Positions 18,014-27,828 of a DNA stretch of 64,000 nt are shown one piece after another. Both the position numbers and the translations under genes were made by a program. Location of the stretch: assembly GCF_022347765.1 (NCBI RefSeq), contig NZ_JAKRFZ010000005.1, forward strand, positions 248,001 through 312,000, in the 5' to 3' direction. The notes below the pieces were generated by a model. That model saw only the letters and a program-made list of their open reading frames with translations, was not told where the DNA came from and ran no database searches. The DNA comes from Pseudoalteromonas sp. OOF1S-7. GTDB taxonomy: Bacteria > Pseudomonadota > Gammaproteobacteria > Enterobacterales > Alteromonadaceae. Positions within the stretch are counted from its first letter, which is position 1. Every line of letters starts with the position of its first letter.

Positions 18014-18290
18014 GCTGCGCCACAAGGTGCCAGCGACAGCTTTACGCGTCGCCAGCTTCTGGATCTGGCAGCAGAGGGGATCCGGATCAAATGTGTTTGC
18101 CCGGCTTGTATCTACACCGAATTTCATGCCGATGGGGGGAGCCTGGCAGAGTCGCCCGGCTGGCATCCCTGCTGCCGCTAAAAAGAGGTGGCAAACCCGA
18201 AGAAGTTGCCAGCGCCATCGTTTGGTTGTTGAGCGCACAGGCAAGCTATGCCACCGGCACTTTTATCGATTTGACAGGGGAAAAGTGGGG
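18014..18290 (+). pseudogene. Frameshifted duplicate of the SDR 3' third
   Basis: About 85 percent identical by eye to 14491-14766 of the intact SDR gene, from the catalytic AAAKG region to the stop region. A base lost in the G-run after HADGG shifts the frame: the first half reads in one frame (LAAEGIRIKCVCPACIYTEF), the second in another (RGGKPEEVASAIVWLLS). The 5' two thirds are absent, so it cannot make an enzyme. Confidence 0.85.
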
Positions 18291-18374
18291 TTTTTGTTAC
18301 CCAAGTGATACTGGTGTTTGCTTTATGTGTCAAAAAGCTTGGTTGTGAGGTTGTTTGTTATCATTGTTAAGTTG

Positions 18375-18402
18375 TTGTTCACTTTCCTGGTTTAGGTATA
18401 AT
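18375..18402 (+). promoter_or_regulatory. Candidate promoter of the rhs gene
   Basis: A perfect TATAAT (18397-18402) preceded by TTGTTC (18375-18380) at 16-bp spacing. About 80 bases upstream of the rhs start and downstream of the SDR fragment. Confidence 0.5.
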
Positions 18403-18479
18403 AATTGACTGAATTTTGTTCAGAGAAACTACTTTTACTGCGTTAACGCAGATGACATCAGTCAGGGATTTTGGAAAAT

Positions 18480-21400
18480 ATGAAAACAATAGTACAGATA
18501 ATAAGCCTATTATTTCTGTTTTCCTCACTGGCACAGGCGAGTGTTGCACAGTCGCCGAGTGTTTATGAGGATGGCTCGGGAAATATCTATATTCAGTCAC
18601 CTAAGCAGTTTGTTTTGATTGCGGGCAAGATTAATATTCCTCTTCACGTCTACCCTCCAATGGGATTGGTAAAGCTGAGCTACAGCAACGGGCAATGGTA
18701 CCGTGATGTCTTATCTGAAGCGCAGTTTAATGCTGTCGCGTCTCAGCTACAATTCAGCGCACAGCTAACGGAGCGCCTGCGCTGGCGCGATATAGACGGG
18801 GATGGTGTCAACGATTATGTGCTTTTCACCGATGCTTCTTCCTACCATAACGCAAGCCTGATCTCGGTTAGTACCAGATCCGGAACAATTCGCGCCCTCA
18901 AGTTACCGTCGGGCACAAACCTGGCCAACAACTATCAGCTTACGGATGTCAATGGTGACGGCCGGCTGGATGTAAAGTCTGGCTCAGACGTGTTTCTGGC
19001 ATCAGCAAATGGTCAGTTCCTGTATGCCGGTCAGGGGGCTGTTGAGCCTGCCAGTAAAGTGGATACCACGGCTGGCGAGTTCAGAGTTGATGAAACCGGC
19101 CAGGCAACTTACACAGTGCCGGTTGCTTTACCTGCTGGACCGGGCGGCATAAAACCCGCTGTGTCTATCGCATACAGCTCTGCTGCGGGGGTTGGAAACG
19201 CCGGCTATGGCTGGAATGTTGCAGCAGGTTCAGCCATCACACGTTGTACAAAAAACATTGCAACAGACGGCAAACAGCAAGCGGTCCGAATGCAAAAGAG
19301 CGATGGCTATTGTTTAGATGGGAGCCGCCTTATTCTGGTCAGTGGCACTTATGGCGCAGCAAACAGCACCTATCGCACCGAGCTTTCCAACTTTATGACA
19401 ATAAAAGCTGTCGGTACGGATGCCAGTAGTACCGGTCCTAAAGGCTTTATTGTCGAATCCAAAGATGGTGATACAAAACGTTATGGTGATACGTCGATAA
19501 GTAACGATAGCGATGCCTTTGTTAAGCCTGTTGGTAGCACAGCGAGAGGCGCACATACCTGGGCACTGAAGCAGGTTAGTGATATTTTTGGCAACAAAAT
19601 TACCTATCATTACACCAGCAATACGAGTCTTGGCTATCATCTGCTAGAGCGCATCGCGTATGGCAAGGTAAAAGTGAATTTTGATTACACTGACCGTAAT
19701 ACCCGCCAATATGGTTACGCCTATGGGGGGAAGGTTGCTAACGTAAAACGTATTTCGGGTATTGAGGTTACACGTGGTGGAGATGCATTTCGTTACTACA
19801 ATATCAACGGGGATGGGAGTCAGCATGACTACATAGACAGTATTCAGGAATGTACCTCCTTCAGTGCAGACAAGTCTTGTAAGCATTCGCTTACATTTAA
19901 CTACAACAAAGAAGATACCAGTAGTGTTGGTTTCGCTGTGGCAGCAAGCCAGAGCTCCGGGATCAGAACCACGACCCTGCTGACCGATTTTAACGGTGAT
20001 GGCCGCTCAGACTTCTTATATACAAATAGCACGGGCAAAACGCTGAGTGTCAGGATCACAGGCCATGATACGGATGTGATCACCACGGATTTGAAATCAG
20101 TTGAAGATTTTAAACTGGCGGATGTAAATGGTGATGGTTATACCGATATTATCTATGCGCAATCTTCGGGCTCTACGACTAAGTGGTATGCAAAGGCCTA
20201 TCAGCCTGCTACCCAAAACGTTTCGGATATGATCTGTGACGATGGTATTCAGCCTCATGCTACAGAGATTATGCATGCTGATCATAACGAGGTGCAGTCA
20301 GCAGGTTCTGAAGTGCTCTCGCAGCCTGACAGCCTGAGTCGCGAACAAACACGCGGCAGAGGTATTTGTTATCCGAATGAGTACGTGGAAAATCTCTCTT
20401 TCAGTTCTGCTGTGGTACTTGCCCCTGGGTATTCAACTTCCAGTATGCTCGTTGATATTAACGGTGATGGTTTGTCTGACTGGTTGTACAGCTCTGGTAA
20501 AAAGCTGTTCTATCGTAAGAACATTGAGTCTAACAATATCTTGGGTCGTGACTATGGCAGTGGTAATCGTCTTTATGAGTTTAGCAGTGCAGACTTTTCG
20601 CCGGATCGTACCAATCAGGGATGTAGTTCTACCCATTCAATAGAGCATAAGTTCACTAAGAGCGCGGATATTAATGCCGATGGTGTGTCAGACTTTATTG
20701 TCAGACTGAAAACCGACTATAGTCCAATGTATCCCGGAGTACCTGGGTGCTCTACAACCGCCTATAAGCACAAGCTGCTGCTGAGTACAGGCACCAACGA
20801 ATACAGTAAGTTTGACTACGGCTTCAGTGGCGTTGAAGATATACGGTTTGCTGACTTAAATGGTGATGGCCTGTCTGATCTGGTTTTTGCCAAAAACACT
20901 GGCTGGCAATACCGCCTGGTTACCGGCAATGCAGCCGCGCCATTACAGGCGGCAAAAAGCTTGTCGATACTCTCTGAGGAAATGGGCACCGAGAGTTACC
21001 GGGGCAATGTCCATTTTGCCGATGTAAACCAGGATAACATTGCGGATATCATAGCGCTAAATCATACCCGGGTTGTAGACCGTGAGGGATATTGTCGCTG
21101 GGATGGAGAGGGTGAACCCCATGGAACAGAGCCTAAAACACAGGTTCTGGCAGAGGAAATCGGCACCACCTCCCAGGGGTATTGCGACACAGGTTATACA
21201 TGGATACCCGCGACTTATATCGATGGTATGCAGGCAACGGTCTGGACAGGGCAAACAACGGCAGCTACCAGTATTGCATATACCGAAACCAAACTGGGTG
21301 ACGGTTTAAAAGGAACCGCGCATACGCTGAAAATTGGCGATATAGACGGCGATGGTTTGACAGACGTGTTGCGAAGTAGTTCTCGAGCGACGGCCAATGC

Positions 21401-24400
21401 AACCTTCGTGCATTATCGCAATACCATGCTGAGTGCCAGTGTTGCCTCTCATAAGCTGACCAAAGTCTCCACAGGCTTTGATGTAGCAACAGATATTAAT
21501 TACAAGAAAATATCCGACGATGCGGTATACACCCATTTACCGGCGTTTAATACCTTAGGTAAAGTGAATGCGAATTTCTTTTCGCCACAATTTGGTATGT
21601 GGCTGGTCAGCAGTGTTTATTCAGATTCCAATGGCAGTGGTTCATCGACTCAGCAAGTGGGTGTTAACTACAAATATTCAGGGTTTAAGATTGATAAGCT
21701 GGGTCGGGGTCCGCAAGGGTTTTATGAAATAGAAACCACCGATCCGCAGACCAACATCAAAACCACGACGCGCTATCATCAGAGCTGGCCATTAACGGGT
21801 AAACCTCAGTTCACCAAATCTTATGCCGGCGATCAGTTGATCACCCACGCCACTTCTAGTTGGTGGAGCGCTACCGATAAGCTTGGAGCGTTGTTTGTCT
21901 ATCTGGGTCATAGTGAAGAAAAAGGCTGGCAGCTAGGCACTGATGGCAGCCGCCGCCCCATCAAACGCATTGTGACATATAACAGTTATGACGTTGGACT
22001 GAGTGATAAGTGGGGGAATCTGACCGCCAGCACTACAACAACACATATGCCAGAGCAGGGTGAAGATAACTGGACGCCAGCCCATATTACCCATACAGTC
22101 AATACCTATTACACTGGTGCCGACTACCTCAGATATGGACGCTTAAAATCAAGTTCTGTAAGGCAAACTCAGGTTGCTAAGCAGGGTCTTTCATATTCCT
22201 TATTAACGCGTCAAACCGAGTTTACTTACTACGATAACTTAATGCTGGAAAGTGAAACTGTTGCACATGAGTGCTCGGGCAGCTCTACTAGCCGCAACGA
22301 TGTTAATCACTGTGATGCTAGCAACAAGTACACTAAAACCTTGCATTACGATGCCTTTGGTAATGTCATACAAACCGATATCACAGCAGGTTCAGAGACC
22401 CGCTCCAGCTACACTCAGTATGACAGTACAGGCGAGTTGGTTATCAGAAAAGCCAATGCACTGAACCAGGCTGTCACATATTTGTACAACGGCGTCAGCA
22501 ACCCGGATGGACGCATTGTGTCTGTAACGGAGACAAGCCCTAATGGTGTATCAAAAACACAGTTGCTGAACCAATGGGGAGAAGCGGTAGAGACGCGCTT
22601 TGCAGATGACACTTATAAAAGAAGTGAAACCTTATCCTGTGGCAGCAGCTCGCTGTGTTCATCTGTGAATGGGCACTACTATACTAAATCAACTCAGTCT
22701 GGCGTGGTTGCGCAGTATCAGGTATTTGATAGATATGGCCGTAATGTGCGCAATACCAAAGCACTGGTCGATGGCAGTGTGGCGTATGAAGATATCACCT
22801 ACGATAAGCACAACAACCCGATCACTAAAACGCTACCGTACAAGCTCGGAGAGACCAAGTATACGACACGTTTTGAGTATGACGGTTACAACCGCCTGAA
22901 AAAAACGACGCTGCCGAGTGGCAAAGCAACAAGCGTGCGTTATCTGGGTCAGTTAACCCGTACTACTGACATTGGTGGCAGTAATGATGGCTACAGCGCG
23001 ACCAGCTACAAACGCGATGAGGTGCAGGATGTGCTGGGCAGAACGCTGTATAAGACAGACCCTTATACGGGTTCTAATCCAGGTATTGTGAACCGTGTCA
23101 GATTTGACTATAACGCTTTTGGCGATATCGTTAGTACGACAAATGCAGTTTACAACACTGCTACCAGAGGGTTTACAAACACCACAACCACAACACACTA
23201 CGACCGCTATGGCAGAAAAATCAAAGTGGAGGACCCCAGTCGAGGGACTTGGCAGTTGTATTACAACGGCTTTGGAGATGTCGTTAAAGAGGTGAACGGT
23301 CGCTCTGAAATCAAAGAGATCGACTATACATCGCTTGGTCAGGTGGCACGCACGGTTCAGCTGGATAAAACAGCATCAGACCGTTCTTTGATCAGTTGTA
23401 ATGTCTATGGCAACAGCAAATCTGCGCATAATATAGGGAAACTGACGGATTCTTATCAGTTCCGCGTGACAGGCTCAGCGGCACGTTGCGAACACTTAAT
23501 TGCCAATAACACGGCGAGTATCAGTAAGCACTACACTTTTGATGAGCTTGGTCGCCCTGAAACCAGTGTGACTAAACATGCCGGTGGAGAGTTTAAGACG
23601 GTTTCCAGCTATAACAGCCTGGGCCAGTTAAGTCAGATGGCGCTGCCTAATGGCATGTTTGTGAAGTCGTATTACACCAATGGTCAGCTGCGCAGCAACT
23701 ATGATGCGGCCACCAATAAGCTGCTGAGTAAAATAGAAAGCGTTGATGCACAGGGGCGGGTGACGCAGCAGACCTTTGCAGGCGGAGTTTCCCGGACTCA
23801 GTCATTTGAAAAAGACAGTGGCTTTATTGACTCAATTTCTATATCCAATGCCACCCAGACGCTGTATACCGTAAATTACAAGCATGATATCCGTGGCACA
23901 ACGCGTCATCGTATCAGTCAATACTATGAACCGGGCGTCGGCAATGATTCTTTCACGTTTACAGAAGGGTTTGGCTACGAAAATAATGGCCTGCAGCGCC
24001 TGGAAACCCGTACGGTCAGCCATGCCAGCACCCGGTATGGTGTGTCGTTACGGCTGGCAAACCAAACCTTTGGCTACGATGCATATGGCAATATCAAGAC
24101 CAATACCAATGTAGGGACATACCACTATACGAATGCCAGCAATCCGTATCAGTTGACATCCGTCTCAGGTGCAAGCGGTAAGCGCAACTATAGTATGACG
24201 TATGATAACCATGGCAATATCACGAATGATGGCCAGCGTCGTTTTTATTACACGCAGTTTGATAAGCCCTATAAGATTACCAAAGACAGTAACACCTACA
24301 CTGAGTTCAGATACGACGAAGCTGGTCGCCGCTATTACCGCAAAGACGTACAGCTGGTGAATGGCAGTTCACAAACGAAACAGGTGTACTACGTTGGTAA

Positions 24401-25898
24401 GGTGTATGAGTTGATCAAGCAGTCAGGCGGCAAAGACAGCAGTGGCAGTGCTTTGCCGTCACAAATTGAACATCGCTGGTATGCCGGTGGTGTGGTGATC
24501 AGCCAGATTGAAGGCCAGGCACAAAAAACTCAGGTAGCACACAGCGATATGCTGGGCTCAACGGTACTGGTAACCAGTGGCAGCGGCAGTGCGATTGCAC
24601 AGTACATTTACGACCCCTGGGGTAAACAGCAGCGCGTGTATGCGGCTTCTGAAATGGGCAGCAGCCTGTTACCACTGACACAGATGCGCGCCTTTACCGG
24701 GCACGAGCAGGTAGATCAGCTCGACATCATACATATGAACGGGCGCATTTATGATGCTAATTTGGGTCGCTTTTTACAGGCCGATCCGTTTGTTCAGTTC
24801 CCGGATATAACGCAAAGCCATAACCGCTACAGCTATGTGCTGAATAACCCGTTGACCTACAACGATCCCAGCGGTTACTTCCTGAAGAAGTTAATGGAGG
24901 TTACGGGACTGACCTCACTGCTTAAAGCCATTGCCAAGATCCCGATCCTGGATGCGGCCGTTAGTATTGCCATTGGTTCTTTCGCCCCCTGGGCATTAGT
25001 CTTATATCAGGGGTTAAAAACCTACGCAGTCACAGGTAGCTTTGGGGCTGCGTTAAAATCCGCAAGTATTTCGGCTGTGACCATAGGCTTCTCCATAGCA
25101 ATTGGCGGTGCATTGCCATTTGATTCGGCGAGCGGGTTATCACTGGTCAATGTGGCCAATGTGGCTTCTCATGCCATGGTTGGCGGGATAACATCCGTTC
25201 TGCAAGGGGGTAAATTTGGTCATGGTTTTGTCAGCTCTATGGTGACGGCGAGCATGAAAGGGTTTATGAACCCTAAAACGGGTACTTTTGCTGATGCAGT
25301 GAGAAGAACGGTGATTGCGGGTGCTGTTGGTGGGACTATGTCTGAACTGACAGGTGGCAAGTTTGCCAATGGTGCGGTCACATCTGCCATGCAGTGGTGG
25401 TATAATGCAGAGGAGGGTGGGGAGTTTGTTGAAAAGCGACCAAGTTACTCAGAGATGGAAAAAAATTACCCCCATGGCTCGGCTCAAGAGGTTTTTGAAT
25501 CTGTTGGTGGTAAAGTTGCAGTAAATGGCAGTATTCCTGTCGAGGAAGGCGGGTGGGCAAACTCATGTACTGTTCGAATATCTGTATGTTTGAATGCCAG
25601 CGGAGCAGATATTCCGTTCATGTCAGGTGAAACCAGCTCCGGTTCAAATGGAAAGTGGCACATGTTTAGGGTTAGAACGCTAGAACGTTACTTGACAAAC
25701 AATTGGGGGCCCCCTGATGTACTTAGTACAAACGCAGCTGATTTTTCAGGTCAAAAAGGAATACTAATATTTGATACAACGGGAACATGGTCAGATGCTT
25801 CTGGGCATGCAACTTTGTGGAATGGAAATAGCACAGTTGATGGAACAAATTATTTTAATAGTTCTTCTAGAGTGTTACTTTGGACTTTGCCTGATTAA
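18480..25898 (+). CDS. Exported SpvB/Rhs polymorphic toxin with C-terminal Tae4-like amidase domain
   Basis: 2472 residues. Sec-type signal peptide (1-24); an SpvB-like N-terminal region (about 195-270, VALPAGPGGIKPAVSIAY); at least seven FG-GAP/VCBS calcium-binding-type repeats (DxNGDGxxD) up to about 970; YD repeats (about 1280-2080); and the Rhs core end (GRFLQADPF, RYSYVLNNP, DPSG near 2130). Then a hydrophobic Ala/Gly region (2140-2300) and a toxin domain (about 2310-2472) with NSCTVRIS (Cys 2363) and GHATLWNG (His 2443). The layout and the 80-residue Cys-His spacing match Tae4 peptidoglycan amidases, so the toxin should cleave cell-wall peptides. ATG at 18480 is chosen over TTG at 18471 for the signal peptide. 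The stop overlaps the next gene by one base. Base use turns AT-rich in the toxin part. Confidence 0.88.
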   Translation: MKTIVQIISLLFLFSSLAQASVAQSPSVYEDGSGNIYIQSPKQFVLIAGKINIPLHVYPPMGLVKLSYSNGQWYRDVLSEAQFNAVASQLQFSAQLTERLRWRDIDGDGVNDYVLFTDASSYHNASLISVSTRSGTIRALKLPSGTNLANNYQLTDVNGDGRLDVKSGSDVFLASANGQFLYAGQGAVEPASKVDTTAGEFRVDETGQATYTVPVALPAGPGGIKPAVSIAYSSAAGVGNAGYGWNVAAGSAITRCTKNIATDGKQQAVRMQKSDGYCLDGSRLILVSGTYGAANSTYRTELSNFMTIKAVGTDASSTGPKGFIVESKDGDTKRYGDTSISNDSDAFVKPVGSTARGAHTWALKQVSDIFGNKITYHYTSNTSLGYHLLERIAYGKVKVNFDYTDRNTRQYGYAYGGKVANVKRISGIEVTRGGDAFRYYNINGDGSQHDYIDSIQECTSFSADKSCKHSLTFNYNKEDTSSVGFAVAASQSSGIRTTTLLTDFNGDGRSDFLYTNSTGKTLSVRITGHDTDVITTDLKSVEDFKLADVNGDGYTDIIYAQSSGSTTKWYAKAYQPATQNVSDMICDDGIQPHATEIMHADHNEVQSAGSEVLSQPDSLSREQTRGRGICYPNEYVENLSFSSAVVLAPGYSTSSMLVDINGDGLSDWLYSSGKKLFYRKNIESNNILGRDYGSGNRLYEFSSADFSPDRTNQGCSSTHSIEHKFTKSADINADGVSDFIVRLKTDYSPMYPGVPGCSTTAYKHKLLLSTGTNEYSKFDYGFSGVEDIRFADLNGDGLSDLVFAKNTGWQYRLVTGNAAAPLQAAKSLSILSEEMGTESYRGNVHFADVNQDNIADIIALNHTRVVDREGYCRWDGEGEPHGTEPKTQVLAEEIGTTSQGYCDTGYTWIPATYIDGMQATVWTGQTTAATSIAYTETKLGDGLKGTAHTLKIGDIDGDGLTDVLRSSSRATANATFVHYRNTMLSASVASHKLTKVSTGFDVATDINYKKISDDAVYTHLPAFNTLGKVNANFFSPQFGMWLVSSVYSDSNGSGSSTQQVGVNYKYSGFKIDKLGRGPQGFYEIETTDPQTNIKTTTRYHQSWPLTGKPQFTKSYAGDQLITHATSSWWSATDKLGALFVYLGHSEEKGWQLGTDGSRRPIKRIVTYNSYDVGLSDKWGNLTASTTTTHMPEQGEDNWTPAHITHTVNTYYTGADYLRYGRLKSSSVRQTQVAKQGLSYSLLTRQTEFTYYDNLMLESETVAHECSGSSTSRNDVNHCDASNKYTKTLHYDAFGNVIQTDITAGSETRSSYTQYDSTGELVIRKANALNQAVTYLYNGVSNPDGRIVSVTETSPNGVSKTQLLNQWGEAVETRFADDTYKRSETLSCGSSSLCSSVNGHYYTKSTQSGVVAQYQVFDRYGRNVRNTKALVDGSVAYEDITYDKHNNPITKTLPYKLGETKYTTRFEYDGYNRLKKTTLPSGKATSVRYLGQLTRTTDIGGSNDGYSATSYKRDEVQDVLGRTLYKTDPYTGSNPGIVNRVRFDYNAFGDIVSTTNAVYNTATRGFTNTTTTTHYDRYGRKIKVEDPSRGTWQLYYNGFGDVVKEVNGRSEIKEIDYTSLGQVARTVQLDKTASDRSLISCNVYGNSKSAHNIGKLTDSYQFRVTGSAARCEHLIANNTASISKHYTFDELGRPETSVTKHAGGEFKTVSSYNSLGQLSQMALPNGMFVKSYYTNGQLRSNYDAATNKLLSKIESVDAQGRVTQQTFAGGVSRTQSFEKDSGFIDSISISNATQTLYTVNYKHDIRGTTRHRISQYYEPGVGNDSFTFTEGFGYENNGLQRLETRTVSHASTRYGVSLRLANQTFGYDAYGNIKTNTNVGTYHYTNASNPYQLTSVSGASGKRNYSMTYDNHGNITNDGQRRFYYTQFDKPYKITKDSNTYTEFRYDEAGRRYYRKDVQLVNGSSQTKQVYYVGKVYELIKQSGGKDSSGSALPSQIEHRWYAGGVVISQIEGQAQKTQVAHSDMLGSTVLVTSGSGSAIAQYIYDPWGKQQRVYAASEMGSSLLPLTQMRAFTGHEQVDQLDIIHMNGRIYDANLGRFLQADPFVQFPDITQSHNRYSYVLNNPLTYNDPSGYFLKKLMEVTGLTSLLKAIAKIPILDAAVSIAIGSFAPWALVLYQGLKTYAVTGSFGAALKSASISAVTIGFSIAIGGALPFDSASGLSLVNVANVASHAMVGGITSVLQGGKFGHGFVSSMVTASMKGFMNPKTGTFADAVRRTVIAGAVGGTMSELTGGKFANGAVTSAMQWWYNAEEGGEFVEKRPSYSEMEKNYPHGSAQEVFESVGGKVAVNGSIPVEEGGWANSCTVRISVCLNASGADIPFMSGETSSGSNGKWHMFRVRTLERYLTNNWGPPDVLSTNAADFSGQKGILIFDTTGTWSDASGHATLWNGNSTVDGTNYFNSSSRVLLWTLPD

Positions 25899-26551
25899 TG
25901 CGAGATAAATCTATGAGTATTATTAGATTGATAAAATTAAAGAAATTTTTTTTGTTTCTATGTGTATTGTCAGGTTCCAGTATTGTCAATGCAAATGATA
26001 TTTTAAAGAAAACTTATAATCCGGCTCTAGGGCAAACTAATTATAGTATTGAAACTGAACAATGCATGGTGGCTGTCATTGCATTTGATAAAGGTGGTAT
26101 TAATGAAAATACTTTACGTATTAAAAGAAGGTGTGATCTAGGAGTTTCTATTGAATCTGGGCTGTTAGCGATAGTATTTTCCGAGATGAAAGTTGAGAAT
26201 AAACTTAATGGGATAGATTCTATTTCTTGGGGGGCAATTCAATCTACCGAACTGCAAGAAAGGCTCGCAAGGAGTTCAATAGAATCACCTATTTGGTTAA
26301 CACGAATTAAAGATAGCAAGGGAAAAGCATTTCCTAAAAATATTCCTGAAGTTAGAGATATTTTAAATGATGGTTTGGTATTTAAAGAGTTAGTGAGTGT
26401 ATTATGTGCAATGGGTTATAGCTTGTCAGTTAAGACTGTAGAGGGTATTTTGGTAGGGCTGGCTTCAAGTCACATTGAAAGCTTCGACAATCAGAGTGAT
26501 ATCGTTGTGCCTTACTCCGCCAATGTTTGGTTTGAGCTTGGGAGGCAGTAG
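25898..26551 (+). CDS. Candidate periplasmic immunity protein for the Tae4-like toxin
   Basis: 217 residues starting in a TAATG overlap with the rhs stop, which suggests translational coupling; an alternative ATG at 25913 would also retain the signal peptide (ends about VNA). Exported location fits protection against a periplasmic amidase. No match to the Tai4 family that I can recognise, and it is longer than usual Tai4 proteins (about 120 residues), so the immunity role is inferred from position only. Markedly AT-rich, like the toxin tip. It contains four Cys. Confidence 0.65.
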   Translation: MRDKSMSIIRLIKLKKFFLFLCVLSGSSIVNANDILKKTYNPALGQTNYSIETEQCMVAVIAFDKGGINENTLRIKRRCDLGVSIESGLLAIVFSEMKVENKLNGIDSISWGAIQSTELQERLARSSIESPIWLTRIKDSKGKAFPKNIPEVRDILNDGLVFKELVSVLCAMGYSLSVKTVEGILVGLASSHIESFDNQSDIVVPYSANVWFELGRQ

Positions 26552-26681
26552 CTTGTAAGGAGTTTGGAGAGGCATCCATTCAAAGGGCATTTTTTGTGAG
26601 ACATTCACCTAATTTGGGTTTCTAGCTATTTAGATGTCTAGGTGCTTTTTCAGGGAGTCAAATAGAATATCCACTCCAAAT

Positions 26682-26708
26682 CTGGCGTGCTTTTGGTACG
26701 CCAGCTAC
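26682..26708 (-). repeat. REP element, minus orientation
   Basis: Palindrome CTGGCGTGC TTTTG GTACGCCAG with CTAC after it, i.e. a GTAG head on the minus strand. The stem carries one G-T mismatch. Confidence 0.65.
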
Positions 26709-26776
26709 ATTTAGGCTTGAGCAAATTTAAGGTGATATGCATTGAAAACTGGCGCACAGAGTGAAAAGTTACATAA

Positions 26777-26836
26777 AGTTACATGGACAGCCACCTAAAG
26801 TGGCGTACGTAAGGTACGCCGTCTACCTTTAGGTAA
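26777..26836. repeat. 60-bp direct repeat copy 1, with two-step REP palindrome
   Basis: Identical over 60 bases to 27773-27832, 996 bases away. Inside it (26793-26832), outer arms ACCTAAAG/CTTTAGGT enclose inner arms GGCGTAC/GTACGCC. On the minus strand the REP has a GTAG head. The two copies bracket the orphan Rhs tip. Confidence 0.85.
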
Positions 26837-26917
26837 AAAACATTGAAGACATCCACCCTAAATTGGCGCTTGAATGATAGGGCTGGACAGTTTGGGGTGG
26901 GCGTCTTCGCAACTTTA

Positions 26918-27828
26918 TCAGCCAGGTTGAAGGGCTGGCACAAAAAACTCAGGTAGCACACAGCGATATGCTGGGCTCAACGGTACTGGTAACCAGTGGC
27001 AGCGGCAGTGCGATTGCACAGTACATTTACGACCCCTGGGGTAAACAGCAGCGCGTGTATACGGCTTCTGAAATGGGCAGCAGCCTGTTACCACTGACAC
27101 AGATGCGCGCCTTTACCGGGCACGAGCAGGTAGATCAGCTCGACATCATACATATGAACGGGCGCATTTATGATGCTAATTTGGGTCGCTTCTTACAGGC
27201 CGATCCGTTTGTTCAGTTCCCGGATATAACGCAAAGCCATAACCGCTACAGCTATGTGCTGAATAACCCGTTGACCTACAACGATCCCAGCGGTTACTTC
27301 CTGAAGAAGTTAATGGAGGTTACGGGACTGACCTCACTGCTTAAAGCCATTGCCAAGATCCCGATCCTGGATGCGGCCGTTAGTATTGCCATTGGTTCTT
27401 TCGCCCCCTGGGCATTAGTCTTATATCAGGGGTTAAAAACCTACGCAGTCACAGGTAGCTTTGGGGCCGCGTTAAAATCCGCAAGTATTTCGGCTGTGAC
27501 CATAGGCTTCTCCATAGCAATTGGCGGTGCATTGCCATTTGATTCGGCGAGCGGGTTATCACTGGTCAATGTGGCCAATGTGGCTTCTCATGCCATGGTT
27601 GGCGGGATCACCTCTGTTCTGCAAGGGGGTAAATTTGGTCATGGTTTTGTCAGCTCTATGGTGACAGCCAGCATGAAAGGGTTTATGAAACCGCAAACAG
27701 GAGCTTTTGCTGATGCAGTGAGAAGAACGGTGATTGCGGGTGCTGTTGGTGGGACTATGTCTGGGTTGAGCAAGTTACATGGACAGCCACCTAAAGTGGC
27801 GTACGTAAGGTACGCCGTCTACCTTTAG
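26918..27828 (+). pseudogene. Orphan Rhs tip without toxin (duplicated rhs 3' core)
   Basis: Nearly identical to 24499-25345 of the full rhs gene, with only a handful of mostly silent differences. It covers the last YD repeats, the DPSG end of the Rhs core and the hydrophobic pretoxin region. It has no start region of its own; the open frame can be entered only at an internal ATG (26968). After GAVGGTMSG the match ends and the frame runs into the second 60-bp REP repeat, adding a nonsense tail (QPPKVAYVRYAVYL) before a stop. No toxin domain remains. Best read as a displaced tip whose toxin was lost in REP-associated rearrangement. Confidence 0.8.

Larger units (their letters stand above)
17881..18479. 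other. Lectin-rhs intergenic region with gene debris
   Basis: About 600 bases. It contains the upstream region of the lectin-like gene, a RAYT fragment (17965-18008, minus), a frameshifted SDR 3' copy (18014-18290, plus) and a candidate rhs promoter (18375-18402). No intact gene is seen. Confidence 0.7.
26552..26917. repeat. REP-rich intergenic stretch
   Basis: 366 bases between the immunity gene and the orphan Rhs tip. It contains a REP in inverted orientation (26682-26708: CTGGCGTGC/GTACGCCAG with CTAC tail) and one two-step REP (26793-26832) inside a 60-bp sequence repeated at 27773. No convincing gene is seen. Confidence 0.7.

Noticed and set aside
17960..18244. 94-codon minus-strand ORF
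   Set aside because: Antisense to the SDR fragment joined to RAYT debris; a chance frame.
26968..27828. Independent 286-residue protein gene
   Set aside because: It begins inside the Rhs core homology, lacks a start region and ribosome site, and ends in translated REP sequence; treated as a pseudogene tip.
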